From contig NZ_JAFCKT010000002.1 in the NCBI RefSeq assembly GCF_018129985.1, positions 434,001-498,000 of the forward strand: a DNA stretch of 64,000 nucleotides, written 5' to 3'. Each line of letters begins with the position of its first letter. The stretch's first letter is position 1. The stretch is from Bradyrhizobium sp. SZCCT0148. Lineage in GTDB: Bacteria; Pseudomonadota; Alphaproteobacteria; Rhizobiales; Xanthobacteraceae. Positions 29,193 to 38,262 of this stretch are shown in pieces. Below the pieces are notes generated by a model. That model made no database searches and was not told the origin of the DNA. It saw only the letters and a list, made by a program, of their open reading frames with translations. Made by a program: the position numbers and the translations under genes.

Positions 29193-29864
29193 CTACCTCA
29201 AATGCTTCGCAAAGAACGCCATGCTGCGCGGCCAGGCGATGTCGGCGCTGGTCTTGTCGTAGCTCGCGCGCTCGTCGCAGTGGAAACCGTGCTGGGCGCC
29301 CGGATAGACGAACACCTCCACGTCCGGCCGCTTCGACTTGATGGTCTCGACGTCGGTCAGCGGGATACCCGCATCCTTCTCGCCGAAATGCAGTTGCGTC
29401 GGCACCTTCGGCGTCTCGTCGGCGAAGCGCACGACCGCGCCGCCGTAATAGCCGATCGCAGCCTTCAGTCCCGACAGCCGCGTCGCCGCAACGAAGGCGA
29501 TACTGCCGCCCAAGCAAAAGCCGATGATGCCGACCGGACCCGCGCTCTTCACCGCATCGATCGCGGCCTGCGTGTCGCGCAACATCGCGGCCCAATCGGG
29601 GTTGGCGACGAATTTGCGGGCCTCGGCAATCTCATCGGGCGTGTAGCCCGACTGGAAGCCCGGCGCGGTGCGGTCGAAGATCGACGGCGCGATCGCGACA
29701 TAGCCTTCCCCGGCGAGGCGGTCGCAGACCGAGCGGATGTGGTGATTGACGCCAAAGATCTCCTGGATCACGACCACCGCGCCCTTCGGCGTACCGCCGG
29801 GATCGGCGCGATAGGCGCCAAACTGGAAGTTGTCGGAAGCCGTCAGCCTGATGTCTTGTCCCAC
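29193..29864 (-). CDS. Dienelactone hydrolase family protein
   Basis: A 223-residue alpha/beta hydrolase. The nucleophile elbow is VGIIGFCLGGSIAF with Cys as nucleophile, as in dienelactone hydrolases. VVVIQEIFGVNHHIRSVCDR and EGYVAIAPSIFDRTAPGF are the N-terminal landmarks. The acid and base are likely the Asp in GEKDAGIPLTDV and the His in YPGAQHGFHCDERASYD. It hydrolyses lactone or ester bonds; the substrate is unknown. There is no chlorocatechol pathway here. Confidence 0.93.
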   Translation of the reverse strand: MGQDIRLTASDNFQFGAYRADPGGTPKGAVVVIQEIFGVNHHIRSVCDRLAGEGYVAIAPSIFDRTAPGFQSGYTPDEIAEARKFVANPDWAAMLRDTQAAIDAVKSAGPVGIIGFCLGGSIAFVAATRLSGLKAAIGYYGGAVVRFADETPKVPTQLHFGEKDAGIPLTDVETIKSKRPDVEVFVYPGAQHGFHCDERASYDKTSADIAWPRSMAFFAKHLR

Positions 29865-29908
29865 GCGGGTTGTCCTTCTTGGTTGTCCATCCGAAATTTC
29901 AGCTCTCT

Positions 29909-30022
29909 CCCCTCATCCTGAGGAGCGCGCTCTTGCGCGCGTCTCGAAGGATGAAAGCGGAGGTGCCGCAGCGGGGCCGTCATGGTTCGAGACGGCGCTT
30001 CGCGCCTCTTCACCATGAGGGG
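29909..30022. repeat. CCCCTCATCCTGAGGAG-type inverted repeat element
   Basis: CCCCTCATCCTGAGGAGC is at the left end and CACCATGAGGGG at the right. Inner hairpins are GCGCGCTCTTGCGCGC and GGCGCTTCGCGCC, with GTCTCGAAGGATG opposite CATGGTTCGAGAC. This is a third distinct repeat family in the window. Confidence 0.85.
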
Positions 30023-30035
30023 TGGGAGCTGCGCG

Positions 30036-30374
30036 TCACTCCCACATCCAGTTCTCGCCGTAATCCTCCTTCCATCCTGCCAGCCGTCCGTGACGGAATT
30101 GCAGGAACAGGCGATGGCGATAGGAGATCAGCCGGCTGCCGCCGATGTTGCGCAGGGCAAGATAGATCTCGTTGCCGGGACGCCCTCGCACATATTGCAG
30201 GGGTTGCCCGAGGGCACGGGCGGTCTGCTCGGCATCCATGCCGAAGGCGAGCGGAACATTGTTCGACAAGGTCGTGACGAAGGGCTGGCGCGCCGGCACC
30301 GCCCCGAAGGGTTCGGCCTGCGCTGCCGACAACAGCGCCGCCATTGCGCCCGCCGCGAAGATCGCTCGCATCAT
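30036..30374 (-). CDS. Hypothetical small secreted protein
   Basis: A 112-residue protein with a clear signal peptide (MMRAIFAAGAMAALLSAAQA, cleavage before EPFGAV). The mature part is mostly beta, with VPLAFGMDAEQTARALGQPL, then GNEIYLALRNIGG and RHRLFLQFRHGRLAGWKEDY, similar to a BamE/SmpA-like small fold by impression only. It lies 20 bp downstream of the alpha/beta hydrolase start's upstream strand partner and shares its strand, but it reads after that gene's stop only through the 20-bp gap. Function unknown. Confidence 0.75.
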   Translation of the reverse strand: MMRAIFAAGAMAALLSAAQAEPFGAVPARQPFVTTLSNNVPLAFGMDAEQTARALGQPLQYVRGRPGNEIYLALRNIGGSRLISYRHRLFLQFRHGRLAGWKEDYGENWMWE

Positions 30375-30394
30375 GCTCTCGCGTCCCTGATTGC

Positions 30395-31159
30395 CTATGC
30401 CGGCAAGTTCTTCAGGAAAGGCAGGACCGCGTCAACAAAAGCCTGGGGCTGATCGATGTTGACGGCATGGCCGGCCGCGGGGATCACGACCTTTTGTGCG
30501 CCCGGGATTTTTGCCGCCATGTAATCGGACGCGGCGAGGAATGGGGTGTCGTCGGCGCCGACCACGATCAAGCTGGGCACCTTGATGTTGGGCAGCAGCT
30601 CCATCACGCGCGCATCCCGCTGGGTCAGCATGCCGCGCGCGGCCAGCGCCAGTCCCCTGGCGTCGCGATGACAGGCCGTGGCGCGCTCGCGCGTCGCCGA
30701 TTTCAGCATGTCGAGACCTTCGCGATCGAGCTTGTCGGAGGTCGCAAGCGCCCGCGCATTCCAGGCCTCGCGCGCATCGTCCTTCTTGAAGCCCGGGCCG
30801 GTGTCGATGATCAGCAACGCGCGGACGCGCTCCGGATGGGCGCGATAGAACGCCAGCGACATGTAGCCTCCGAGCGAGAGACCACCGATGATGGCGCGCT
30901 CCGCGCCGACGGCATCGAGGATCGCGGCCATGTCAGCGACCGTCAACGCTTCGCTGTAGGCGTTGGGATCATCGGGATAATCGGACTGCCCGTGGCCGCG
31001 CATGTCCCACAGGATCAGCTGATGGTCCCTTGCGAGCGCATCGACCTGCCCGTGCCACATCGCCGAGGTCGAGGAATAGCCATGGGTGAGCAGCAGCGGC
31101 GGCCCGTTGCCGCGGACCTCGTAGTAGATATTGACGCCGTTGCGATCGATCCTAGGCAT
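30395..31159 (-). CDS. Alpha/beta fold hydrolase
   Basis: A 254-residue hydrolase. The oxyanion-hole motif PPLLLTHGYSSTSAMW is followed by LILWDMRGHGQSDYPDDPNA. The nucleophile elbow is AIIGGLSLGGYMSLAF (Ser), the acid is in VVGADDTPFLAASD and the catalytic His in IPAAGHAVNIDQPQAF. The closest look is to 3-oxoadipate enol-lactonase-like enzymes, though no pathway neighbours support that. The start at 31159 has GGAAAGGGCGG upstream, and the ATG at 31297 is rejected. The small secreted protein gene follows 20 bp downstream on the same strand. Confidence 0.9.
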   Translation of the reverse strand: MPRIDRNGVNIYYEVRGNGPPLLLTHGYSSTSAMWHGQVDALARDHQLILWDMRGHGQSDYPDDPNAYSEALTVADMAAILDAVGAERAIIGGLSLGGYMSLAFYRAHPERVRALLIIDTGPGFKKDDAREAWNARALATSDKLDREGLDMLKSATRERATACHRDARGLALAARGMLTQRDARVMELLPNIKVPSLIVVGADDTPFLAASDYMAAKIPGAQKVVIPAAGHAVNIDQPQAFVDAVLPFLKNLPA

Positions 31160-31523
31160 TGTTGTCCGCCCTTTCCTTTGATTGGTCGCCACGACGTCGG
31201 TGACCCCCCTCTCCTGCACGGGAGAAGAAAGTCGCGCCAGCGGCGGCAGCTTAGCTTGCCAAGTTACCTCGAAGAAACTGCCTGAACGCAATGGCACGCA
31301 TGTCCGACAACGCTCTCGATTGCGTCCAGCCGCTGCTCAAGGCCTGCTCTCGCAACGCACAACGTAGCGACGCAGCGTTTGTTTCGACTGCTTCCAAATT
31401 GCAATTGCCTCCGCACCCGAACCCGATCATTCTTGCCGCCAAGGCGGGCCGCCAGCCCGGTGGGCGTCCGCCATTCAAGTTGCCGCCGTAAGCGGCTTCA
31501 TGCACCGGCAGGGGAAGACGCCT
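31160..31523. other. Divergent intergenic region, nothing clear
   Basis: A 364-bp gap between the minus-strand hydrolase and the plus-strand iron-sulfur gene. It includes a CCTCTCCTGCACGGGAGAAG hairpin near 31206-31226, a shortened relative of the CTCTCCC repeats. I find no strong promoter match, and the open frames across it have no family resemblance. Confidence 0.4.
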
Positions 31524-32015
31524 ATGCCAACACTCACCATCAACGGGCGGAGTATGTCCGTGGATGCGGCGAACGACACGCCGCTCCTCTGGGCGATCCG
31601 CGAGCAATTGCAGATGACCGGCACCAAGTTCGGCTGCGGTGCCGGATTGTGCGGGGCCTGCACCGTGCACGTCAACGGCGAAGCCGTGCGCTCGTGCCAG
31701 ACCATGGTCGGCGATGTCGCCGGCAAGAAGATCACCACCATCGAAGGCCTCTCCGCCAAGGGCGATCATCCCTTGCAGAAGGCGTGGGTCGCCGAGCAGG
31801 TTCCGCAATGCGGCTACTGCCAGTCGGGGCAGATCATGCAGGCGGCGTCGCTGCTGTCGAAGAATCCCAATCCGACCAAGGAAGAGGTCGTGGCGCACAT
31901 GGATGGCAATCTTTGCCGCTGCATGACTTATTCGCGGATCCAGAAGGCGATCATGCGCGCCGCATCCGAGATGCGCACCGCGTCCGCCTCCGGCAACGAA
32001 CGGAGGCCCACATGA
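31524..32015 (+). CDS. iorA: (2Fe-2S)-binding small subunit of a molybdenum hydroxylase (isoquinoline 1-oxidoreductase alpha type)
   Basis: A 163-residue protein with two iron-sulfur centres. The plant-ferredoxin-type cluster is [20 protein letters not shown] with a distal Cys in RSCQTM. The second cluster is [13 protein letters not shown] with GNLCRCMTY. It carries electrons from the molybdopterin subunit encoded immediately downstream. The start at 31524 follows GGGGAAGA. Its stop overlaps the next start as ATGA, so the two subunits are translationally coupled. The symbol is given by similarity, and isoquinoline is not established as the substrate. Confidence 0.9.
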   Translation: MPTLTINGRSMSVDAANDTPLLWAIREQLQMTGTKFGCGAGLCGACTVHVNGEAVRSCQTMVGDVAGKKITTIEGLSAKGDHPLQKAWVAEQVPQCGYCQSGQIMQAASLLSKNPNPTKEEVVAHMDGNLCRCMTYSRIQKAIMRAASEMRTASASGNERRPT

Positions 32016-34297
32016 ACAAGCACATCAAGGACGTCATGCCCGAGACGACCGATCTCAGCCGGCGCTCCTTCCTCGTCGGCACCGCCGCGACCGGCCTCGT
32101 GCTCGGCTATGCTGGCGTGCCCGGCATCGAGTCGGCATCGGCTGCGGCTCCGGCCAATTTCGAGCCAAGCGTCTGGTATGCGATCTCCCCCGATGGTCTC
32201 GTCACCGTGACCTGCGGCAAGGCCGACATGGGCCAGCACATCGCCTCCACCATGGCGCAGATCGTGGCTGAAGAGCTGGGCGCGAAGTGGAGCGACATGC
32301 GGGTCAACCTCGCCTCCAACGATCCGAAGTTCAACGACCCCGTGCTCGGCGCGCAGATCACCGGCGGCAGCTGGTCGACCATGATGAACTTCGAGGCGAT
32401 GAGCCGGGCGGGTGCGGCCGGTCGGATGGCGCTGACGGAAGGCGCCGCCGCCGCGATGGGCGTGCCGGCGGGCGAGCTCGTGGTGCGCGAGTCCATGATC
32501 TCGCATCCGAAGTCGAAGAAGCAGATGTCGTTCGCCGATGTCGTCAAGAGCGGCAAGGCGACGAAAACCTTCACGCCGGACGAGCTCAAGGCGATCAAGC
32601 TGAAGACACCGGATCAATACACCATGATCGGTGTGTCGGTGCCGCAGCTCGACATTCCCGCCAAGACCAACGGCACGGCCAAATACGGCATCGACGTGAT
32701 GCTGCCGGGCATGGCCTATGGCGCGGTCGTCACGCCGCCGGTGCGTTTCGGTGCCACCGTGAAGTCGGTCGACGACTCGGCTGCGAAGAAGGTGCCGGGC
32801 TTCATCAAGGCCGTCACCCTCGACGACAAGACCGGAACGACCTCGGGCTGGGTCGTCGCTGTCGCGAGCACGTACGCCAACGCCAAGAAGGCGGCGCAAG
32901 CGCTGAAGATCGCCTATGACGGCGGTCCGAACGCAAAACTGTCGAGCCAGTCGCTGCTGGATGAGGCCAAGCGGCTTCAGGCCTTGGAGGATTCCGGGCA
33001 GTTCTTCGTCAAGGACGGCGATCCCAATGCGGCCTTCGGCTCGGCGGCGAAAGTGGTCGAGGCCGAGTACACCACCAGCATCAACATCCACGCGCCGATG
33101 GAGCCGATGAACGCCACCGCGGAGTTCAAGGGCGACATCCTGCACATCTATTCCGGCAACCAGTTCGCGACGCGCTCCGGTGCGATCGCGGCGGGTGCCG
33201 CCGGAATCGATCCGAAGTTCGTCGTGATGCACCAGATGTGGCTCGGCGGCGGCTTCGGCCGCAGGCTCGATGCCGACATGATGATCCCGGCGGTGCAGGC
33301 GGCCAAGGCGGTCGGCAAGCCGGTGAAGGTGATCTATACGCGCGAGAACGACATGACGATGGATTTCTCGCGTCCGCTCACCTACCAGAAAGTGAAAGCA
33401 GGCGTGGACGGCGACGGCAAGCTTACCGCGCTCAGCCATGACGTGGTCTCGGCTTGGCCGACCGCGCGCTGGGGAATCCCCGATTTCCTGACGCCCTCGG
33501 TCGACAAGAAGGGCCCGCTCGACAGCTTCACGGTCAACGGCGCCGACTTCTTCTACACGGTACCCAATCACTATGTGCGCGCGATCAAGAACGAGCTCGC
33601 GCACAACGCCACGCCGTCCGGCCAGCTCCGCTCGGTGGCACCGGGATGGACCTTCTGGGCGGTCGAAAGCATGATCGACGAGATCGCGGCTGCGACCGGC
33701 AAGGACCCGGCCCAGTTCCGCATCTCGCTGCTCGACGGCGCCGGCAAGAACGACGGCGGCGCGCAGCGGCTGCGCAACACGCTGCTCGCCGCGATGGGCC
33801 TGGCCGGCTACGGCAGCCGCAAGCTGCCGAAGGGCGAGGGCATGGGCGTCGCCTGCGTGTCGTCGCAGGAGCGCGCAAGCGCGAGCTGGACGGCCTGCGT
33901 CGCCCATGTCGCAGTGGCTCCCTCGGGCGAGGTGACCGTGAAGAAGCTCACGGTCGCAACCGACGTCGGCACCCAGGTGCACCCCGACAACATCCGTGCC
34001 CAGGTCGAGGGCGCGGCGCTGTGGGGCCTATCGCTGGCGATGTACGAGAAGGCGACGCTGAAGGACGGTGGCATCGAGCAGGCCAATTTCGACAGCTATA
34101 CGCCCTTGCGCATGAGCCAGGTGCCGGAGGTCGCGGTTGCCGTGATCGCCAATGGCGAGAAGGCCACCGGGGTCGGCGAGCCCGCGGTGACGGTGGTCGC
34201 GCCCGCCATCGGCAACGCCATCTTCAACGCAAGCGGCGCCCGGGTGCGGGCGCTGCCGATCACGGCGGAAGCGGTGAAGGCGAGCATGAAGGCGTAG
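32012..34297 (+). CDS. iorB: Molybdopterin-binding large subunit, isoquinoline 1-oxidoreductase beta / aldehyde oxidase type
   Basis: A 761-residue catalytic subunit. The N-terminus has a twin-arginine signal ([20 protein letters not shown]), so the complex is probably exported folded by Tat. Two duplicated molybdopterin-binding halves follow: [20 protein letters not shown], then [20 protein letters not shown], and [20 protein letters not shown], with a C-terminal [20 protein letters not shown] carrying the catalytic Glu region. No FAD subunit is present, and no cytochrome c gene is adjacent, though relatives often use one. Substrate may be an aldehyde or N-heterocycle. The strong terminator at 34321 closes the operon. 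Confidence 0.92.
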   Translation: MNKHIKDVMPETTDLSRRSFLVGTAATGLVLGYAGVPGIESASAAAPANFEPSVWYAISPDGLVTVTCGKADMGQHIASTMAQIVAEELGAKWSDMRVNLASNDPKFNDPVLGAQITGGSWSTMMNFEAMSRAGAAGRMALTEGAAAAMGVPAGELVVRESMISHPKSKKQMSFADVVKSGKATKTFTPDELKAIKLKTPDQYTMIGVSVPQLDIPAKTNGTAKYGIDVMLPGMAYGAVVTPPVRFGATVKSVDDSAAKKVPGFIKAVTLDDKTGTTSGWVVAVASTYANAKKAAQALKIAYDGGPNAKLSSQSLLDEAKRLQALEDSGQFFVKDGDPNAAFGSAAKVVEAEYTTSINIHAPMEPMNATAEFKGDILHIYSGNQFATRSGAIAAGAAGIDPKFVVMHQMWLGGGFGRRLDADMMIPAVQAAKAVGKPVKVIYTRENDMTMDFSRPLTYQKVKAGVDGDGKLTALSHDVVSAWPTARWGIPDFLTPSVDKKGPLDSFTVNGADFFYTVPNHYVRAIKNELAHNATPSGQLRSVAPGWTFWAVESMIDEIAAATGKDPAQFRISLLDGAGKNDGGAQRLRNTLLAAMGLAGYGSRKLPKGEGMGVACVSSQERASASWTACVAHVAVAPSGEVTVKKLTVATDVGTQVHPDNIRAQVEGAALWGLSLAMYEKATLKDGGIEQANFDSYTPLRMSQVPEVAVAVIANGEKATGVGEPAVTVVAPAIGNAIFNASGARVRALPITAEAVKASMKA

Positions 34298-34320
34298 CGC
34301 GACGCGATTGCGGAAAGCGG

Positions 34321-34358
34321 AGATCCGCCGGAGGGCAACCTCCGGCGGATCTGTTTTT
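34321..34358 (+). terminator. Intrinsic terminator of the iorAB-like operon
   Basis: AGATCCGCCGGAGG and CCTCCGGCGGATCT form a perfect 14-bp stem with a GCAA loop, followed by GTTTTT. It starts 23 bp after the stop codon at 34297. It is the strongest terminator in the window. Confidence 0.96.
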
Positions 34359-34719
34359 CCGCGGCGTCCTCGGTTCCGGAACGCACTGTGCCGGCATACT
34401 GGGTCGCCCGGTCCCGGTTCGGCAAGGCCACGCCGCGGCTTAAACGGCTGCTAGGCGCGCCGAAGCCTTAGCGAAGGCGGCAAGCCGGGCGACGACAGCG
34501 GAGGGTGAGGCAAAGGCGTTCGAAATTCCCTTTTGCTATCAATGCCGTTCTACTGTGCATGGGGTTGTTTTCTCAAATTTTGCATGTCGGCCTCCCGGAG
34601 CCGAAATCCGTAAAATTGCGCACAATTCCAGAAGGTTCCATTGAGCACGCCTCTTAAGGGCCGGAGAACCTGATCCGGCTTAGGCTGACGCCAAATCCAG
34701 TCCCATGCTTGGGGAAGTC
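34359..34719. other. Intergenic region upstream of the HD-GYP gene
   Basis: About 360 bp without a credible gene. The composition falls in GC between about 34520 and 34635, with runs of T (GGGGTTGTTTTCTCAAATTT). This is where a promoter for the HD-GYP gene would be expected, but I cannot identify hexamers with confidence. Confidence 0.4.
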
Positions 34720-35814
34720 ATGAACGCGCCAGCCAAAACCGCCGCCAAACGCCGGCTTCTGCTCGCCTCCGACCGGAGCGATGCGAGCACCGAGCTCGCC
34801 AGCATCCTGAAGGCGGTCGGCGACGTCTCGACGGTGACGACGCAAGAGATTCCCGAGCAGCCCTCGCGCGATCTCTCCGGCCTCGTGGTCGACATCAACC
34901 TGCGCTCGCCCGAAAGCGTGCAGCGCGTGCGCAACAAGCTGCGCGGCGATGCCTATCGCGCGATGCCGCGGCTGTTCGTGCTCGCCGATGCCCTGCATCA
35001 CGGCACCATGCAGGCCTGGGCGCTGGGCGCCACCGACACCATCTCGCGGCCGCTCCAGGCCGACGCCATCCTCCAGCGCATCCGCGCCGCCTTCCCCGAC
35101 ACCGCCGCCTATGACGCGACTGATCGCGGCAAGACGCTCAACCGCGGCGTCGAGGCCGCGCATGCGGTGCTGGCGAAGATGTTCGAGAAGCTGCCGCTCG
35201 GCGTGCCCCTGACCTTCGACGACGTCATCGCCGCCGAGAGCAAGATCCTGAAGGCGATCAAGCACTCCTCGCTGCGCGAATGGCTCACCACGGTGGGCTG
35301 CCACCATGTCGGCAGCTACCGGCACTGCCTGTTCGTCACCGGCTTCGCCGTCTCCTTCGCGCAGCATCTCGGCATGCGCGAGGACGACCAGCGCCGGCTG
35401 ACCCGCGCCGCGCTGCTGCACGATGTCGGCAAGGCTTTCGTTCCCTCCGCGCTGCTCGACAAGCCCGGCAAGCTCACCGACGAGGAGATGGCCGAGGTCC
35501 GCGAACATCCGCGCCGCGGCTATGACGCACTCGCAGCCCAAGGCAGCTTCCCGCCGGAGATGCTCGACGTGATCCTGCATCACCACGAATTCCTCGACGG
35601 CTCGGGCTATCCGAACGGCCTGTCGTCGAACCAGATCAGCGACATCGTGCGTCTGACGACCATCGTCGACATCTACGCCGCCCTGGTCGAGAAGCGCGCC
35701 TATCGCATGCCCTTCACCCACTCGCGCGCCTTCACGATGATGGAGGGCATGGGCGGCAAGCTGGACCAGCAGCTGCTGCAGGCGTTCCGCCCGGTGGCGC
35801 TGGGGTCGTTCTAG
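34720..35814 (+). CDS. HD-GYP domain protein, predicted cyclic-di-GMP phosphodiesterase
   Basis: A 364-residue protein. Residues about 12-125 resemble a receiver-like fold (RLLLASDRSDASTELASILK, LSGLVVDINLRSPESVQRV), but I see no clear acidic pocket and phosphoacceptor set, so it may be degenerate. The C-terminal HD-GYP has AALLHDVGKAFVPSALLDKP, the double-His region HHHEFLDGSGYPNGLSSNQI and TIVDIYAALVEKRAYR. These are the metal and c-di-GMP-binding signatures, and GYP is intact. It should hydrolyse c-di-GMP to GMP. The ATG at 34720 follows GGGGAAG. The one at 34705 lacks a ribosome site. Confidence 0.9.
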   Translation: MNAPAKTAAKRRLLLASDRSDASTELASILKAVGDVSTVTTQEIPEQPSRDLSGLVVDINLRSPESVQRVRNKLRGDAYRAMPRLFVLADALHHGTMQAWALGATDTISRPLQADAILQRIRAAFPDTAAYDATDRGKTLNRGVEAAHAVLAKMFEKLPLGVPLTFDDVIAAESKILKAIKHSSLREWLTTVGCHHVGSYRHCLFVTGFAVSFAQHLGMREDDQRRLTRAALLHDVGKAFVPSALLDKPGKLTDEEMAEVREHPRRGYDALAAQGSFPPEMLDVILHHHEFLDGSGYPNGLSSNQISDIVRLTTIVDIYAALVEKRAYRMPFTHSRAFTMMEGMGGKLDQQLLQAFRPVALGSF

Positions 35815-35826
35815 GCGAGACGCCGC

Positions 35827-35909
35827 AGGGTGGGTTCGCGTCGCGTCACCCACCACCTCTGCTTCCGCGGATACCAAAGAGGTGGGCTAGCCTTCGGCTC
35901 ACCCACCCT
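35827..35909. repeat. AGGGTGGG-type inverted repeat element
   Basis: AGGGTGGG at 35827-35834 pairs with CCCACCCT at 35902-35909. Between them are GTCACCCACC and GAGGTGGGCTAGCC, which form internal hairpins. This is a fourth repeat family, and it fills the gap between the HD-GYP gene and the convergent acyl-CoA ligase. Confidence 0.8.
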
Positions 35910-35916
35910 ACAATCG

Positions 35917-37497
35917 TCATCCCACCATCTTCCTGAGCTCTGCCTTCGCCACCTTCTCCAGCGTCGAGCGCGGCATGTCGTCGACGAGCTTGATCTCGCG
36001 CGGCACCTTGAAGTCGGCAAGGCCGTTGCGACAGGCGGCCATCACGCGCTCGTGCAGATCTGGCGCGGCGCCGGCGACGCCACCATGCGGGATGATGAAG
36101 ACGACAGGCACCTCGTCCAGCATCGGATGTTTCTTCGCCACCACGGCCGCCTCGCGCACGCCCGCAACCACCGCGATCACCTGCTCGATCTCGGAGGCCG
36201 CGACGTTTTCGCCGCCGACTTTCAGCATGTCCTTGGCGCGGTCGCCGAACTTGATGAAGCCGTTCGCGAGCCGCTCGACGCGGTCGCCGGTGAGGAAGAA
36301 GCCGTGCGCGTCGAAACTCTCGCGGGTCGCTGTTTCGTTGTGCAGATATTCGGCGAACAGCGACAGGCCGGGGATGCCCTTGATCGCGAGATTGCCGGTG
36401 TCGCCGATTTCGGTCGGCCGTCCCTCATCGTCGGTGATGCGGATTTGGTACTCCGGCGCGGCCCGCCCGATCGACATGGGTATGTTGGGCTGGTCGACCT
36501 CGCCGACGATGCCGTGGGTGATGGTCTCGGTCATGCCCCACCAGCCGATCATCTTGATCCCGAAGGCCGCGAAGGCCGGCGGTTCGTTGATGGCGGTGCC
36601 CCACAGGCGGAAGCGGTGGTCTTTCGGGATCTCCTGCTCGAGCAGCGCCTTCATGCAGAACGGAATCGTCGAGGTCCAGGTCGCGCCGTGCTCGCGCGCG
36701 ACGCCCCAGAACCGGCTGGCCGAGAAGCGCGGCTGGATCACGCAGGAGCCGCCGACCCACAGCGTCGCCAGCATAGAGTAGGCGAGGGCATTGGTATGGA
36801 ACAGCGGCAGATAGGTCTGGTGCACGTCGCTCGCATGGAGGTCCTCGTGCGCGGCGTTGATCTTGGCGCCCCACAGCGCGTTGGCGTGGGTCCACAACAC
36901 GGCCTTCGGCCGCGAGGTCGTGCCCGAGGTGTATTGCACGCTGCATGGCGCCAGTGGGTCGGCCGCGCGCCTGGGGCGGTCGGCACTGTCGGCGAACAGG
37001 GACTCGAAACTGTCGCCGCGTGAGCCGCCGTGCGCGGGCGCTGCGCCGGCATCATGCGAGGTCACCGCCATCCAGCGGATGTTGCGGCAGTTCTGCGCGA
37101 CGATCTCCGCATAGGCCGGCTGCGTGATCGCGGCGACCGCCCCGCAATGATCGGCAAAATACGCGATCTCGGCAGGTGCCGAACGGGTGTTGGTGGTGAC
37201 CGCAATGGCACCACACTCGACGCAGGCAAACCAGGCCAGCAACGCCTCGATGCAGTTGTCGAGATGAATGAGCACGTATTCTCCCGGCTTGACGCCCCGC
37301 CGTGCCAGCCCCGCCGCGAGCGCGCCGACCCGCTCGTGAAACTCGCCATAGCTCCAGCGCCGCGCCGGCGCATCGAACGGCGCCCAGATCAGGAATGGAT
37401 GATCACGCCGCACTTCGGCGCGCATCCTCAAGAGCCAGGGTACATCGAGTCCATCGAATGGGCTGACGATCCCGGCTGCGGTCTGTTGAAATGACAT
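35917..37497 (-). CDS. AMP-binding acyl-CoA synthetase / ligase
   Basis: A 526-residue ANL-superfamily enzyme that would activate a carboxylic acid to its CoA thioester via an acyl-adenylate. The ATP-binding loop is VQYTSGTTSRPKAVLWTH. The second motif is GWWGMTETITHGIVGEVD, the third is HGFFLTGDRVERLANGF, and FIKFGDRAKDMLKVGGENV carries the hinge. The C-terminal catalytic Lys is in RSTLEKVAKAELRKM. The start at 37497 has a strong GGGGAGGAG just before it. The family includes feruloyl-, caiC-type and long-chain ligases, and the substrate is not determinable. A VOC gene lies upstream on the same strand, past a repeat element. Confidence 0.92.
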   Translation of the reverse strand: MSFQQTAAGIVSPFDGLDVPWLLRMRAEVRRDHPFLIWAPFDAPARRWSYGEFHERVGALAAGLARRGVKPGEYVLIHLDNCIEALLAWFACVECGAIAVTTNTRSAPAEIAYFADHCGAVAAITQPAYAEIVAQNCRNIRWMAVTSHDAGAAPAHGGSRGDSFESLFADSADRPRRAADPLAPCSVQYTSGTTSRPKAVLWTHANALWGAKINAAHEDLHASDVHQTYLPLFHTNALAYSMLATLWVGGSCVIQPRFSASRFWGVAREHGATWTSTIPFCMKALLEQEIPKDHRFRLWGTAINEPPAFAAFGIKMIGWWGMTETITHGIVGEVDQPNIPMSIGRAAPEYQIRITDDEGRPTEIGDTGNLAIKGIPGLSLFAEYLHNETATRESFDAHGFFLTGDRVERLANGFIKFGDRAKDMLKVGGENVAASEIEQVIAVVAGVREAAVVAKKHPMLDEVPVVFIIPHGGVAGAAPDLHERVMAACRNGLADFKVPREIKLVDDMPRSTLEKVAKAELRKMVG

Positions 37498-37623
37498 GGC
37501 TCCTCCCCGTGCAGCCTGCATCTTGCTGGCGGCTGTCTTTTGATGATTGCGTCTTCCTGCCACCGCATGACGCCGGGCGCAAATCGGGGAATGTTGGCGT
37601 GCAGCAGGAAGTACTCTTTCCTC

Positions 37624-37704
37624 CGTCATGGCCGGGCTTGACCCGGCCATCCACGTCGTGCCGCGCGAAGAGCGTGGATGCCCGGGGCACGCCCGGGCAT
37701 GACG
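37624..37704. repeat. CGTCATG-type dispersed inverted repeat, copy 4
   Basis: CGTCATGGCCGGGCTTGACC with CGGCCATCCACG on the left and CGTGGATGCCCGGGGCACGC with CCGGGCATGACG on the right. It lies between the acyl-CoA ligase and the VOC gene on the same strand. Confidence 0.9.
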
Positions 37705-37727
37705 GCGGAGCGTAGCGGCAGGTTGAG

Positions 37728-38138
37728 CTAATCCTCGTACGACGAAATCTCGATCAGGCTGCCATCGGGATCCCGGCAATAGACCGAGCGCAGCGTGCCG
37801 CGCGCGCCCTGCTTGGGAACCGGGCCTTCCTCGATCGCGACGCCGTGTGCCTGCAAATGCGCCACCACCTCGCTCGGCGAAGCCGAGGTGAGGAAGCAGA
37901 GGTCCTCGCTGCCTGCGGTCTGGTGGTCCGCGGTGAACCACTCTGCCGTGTCGGCATCGCGCGGCCGGACGTTGATCTTCTGGTTACCAAAGTGAAGCGA
38001 AGTCCGCGGCGCTTTGCCGCCGCCGGGGTCGAATACCTTGACTTCCATGCCGAGAATTCTGCCGTACCAATCGGCGGTGGCCGCGACGTCGGAGACATTG
38101 ATCACGAGATGATCGAGAGCTTCGACCTTGACCACCAT
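37728..38138 (-). CDS. VOC family (glyoxalase/dioxygenase superfamily) protein
   Basis: A 136-residue protein made of two beta-alpha-beta-beta-beta units. The metal ligands are expected at His in EALDHLVINVSDVAATADWY, Glu/His in the middle (SLHFGNQKINV) and Glu near the end (RDPDGSLIEISSYED). The C-terminal IEISSY is typical of lactoylglutathione lyase-like and ring-cleaving members. Substrate unknown. It reads toward the acyl-CoA ligase and is divergent from the TctC-type gene. Confidence 0.9.
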   Translation of the reverse strand: MVVKVEALDHLVINVSDVAATADWYGRILGMEVKVFDPGGGKAPRTSLHFGNQKINVRPRDADTAEWFTADHQTAGSEDLCFLTSASPSEVVAHLQAHGVAIEEGPVPKQGARGTLRSVYCRDPDGSLIEISSYED

Positions 38139-38262
38139 GCCTTATCCTTTCGTCGTGATGCGCCCCGCGCACTTTCCGCCTGCGGCAAGCTTTGTTACAA
38201 CCGCGCCGACGCCACTTTCAAGACATTCGGCTTTCAAGAACAACACTGGGAGAACCCTTGAG

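Noticed and set aside
31928..33982. A 684-codon minus-strand frame within the iorB-like gene
   Set aside because: Composition typical of antisense frames (His/Arg/Asp-rich); the sense gene is unambiguous.
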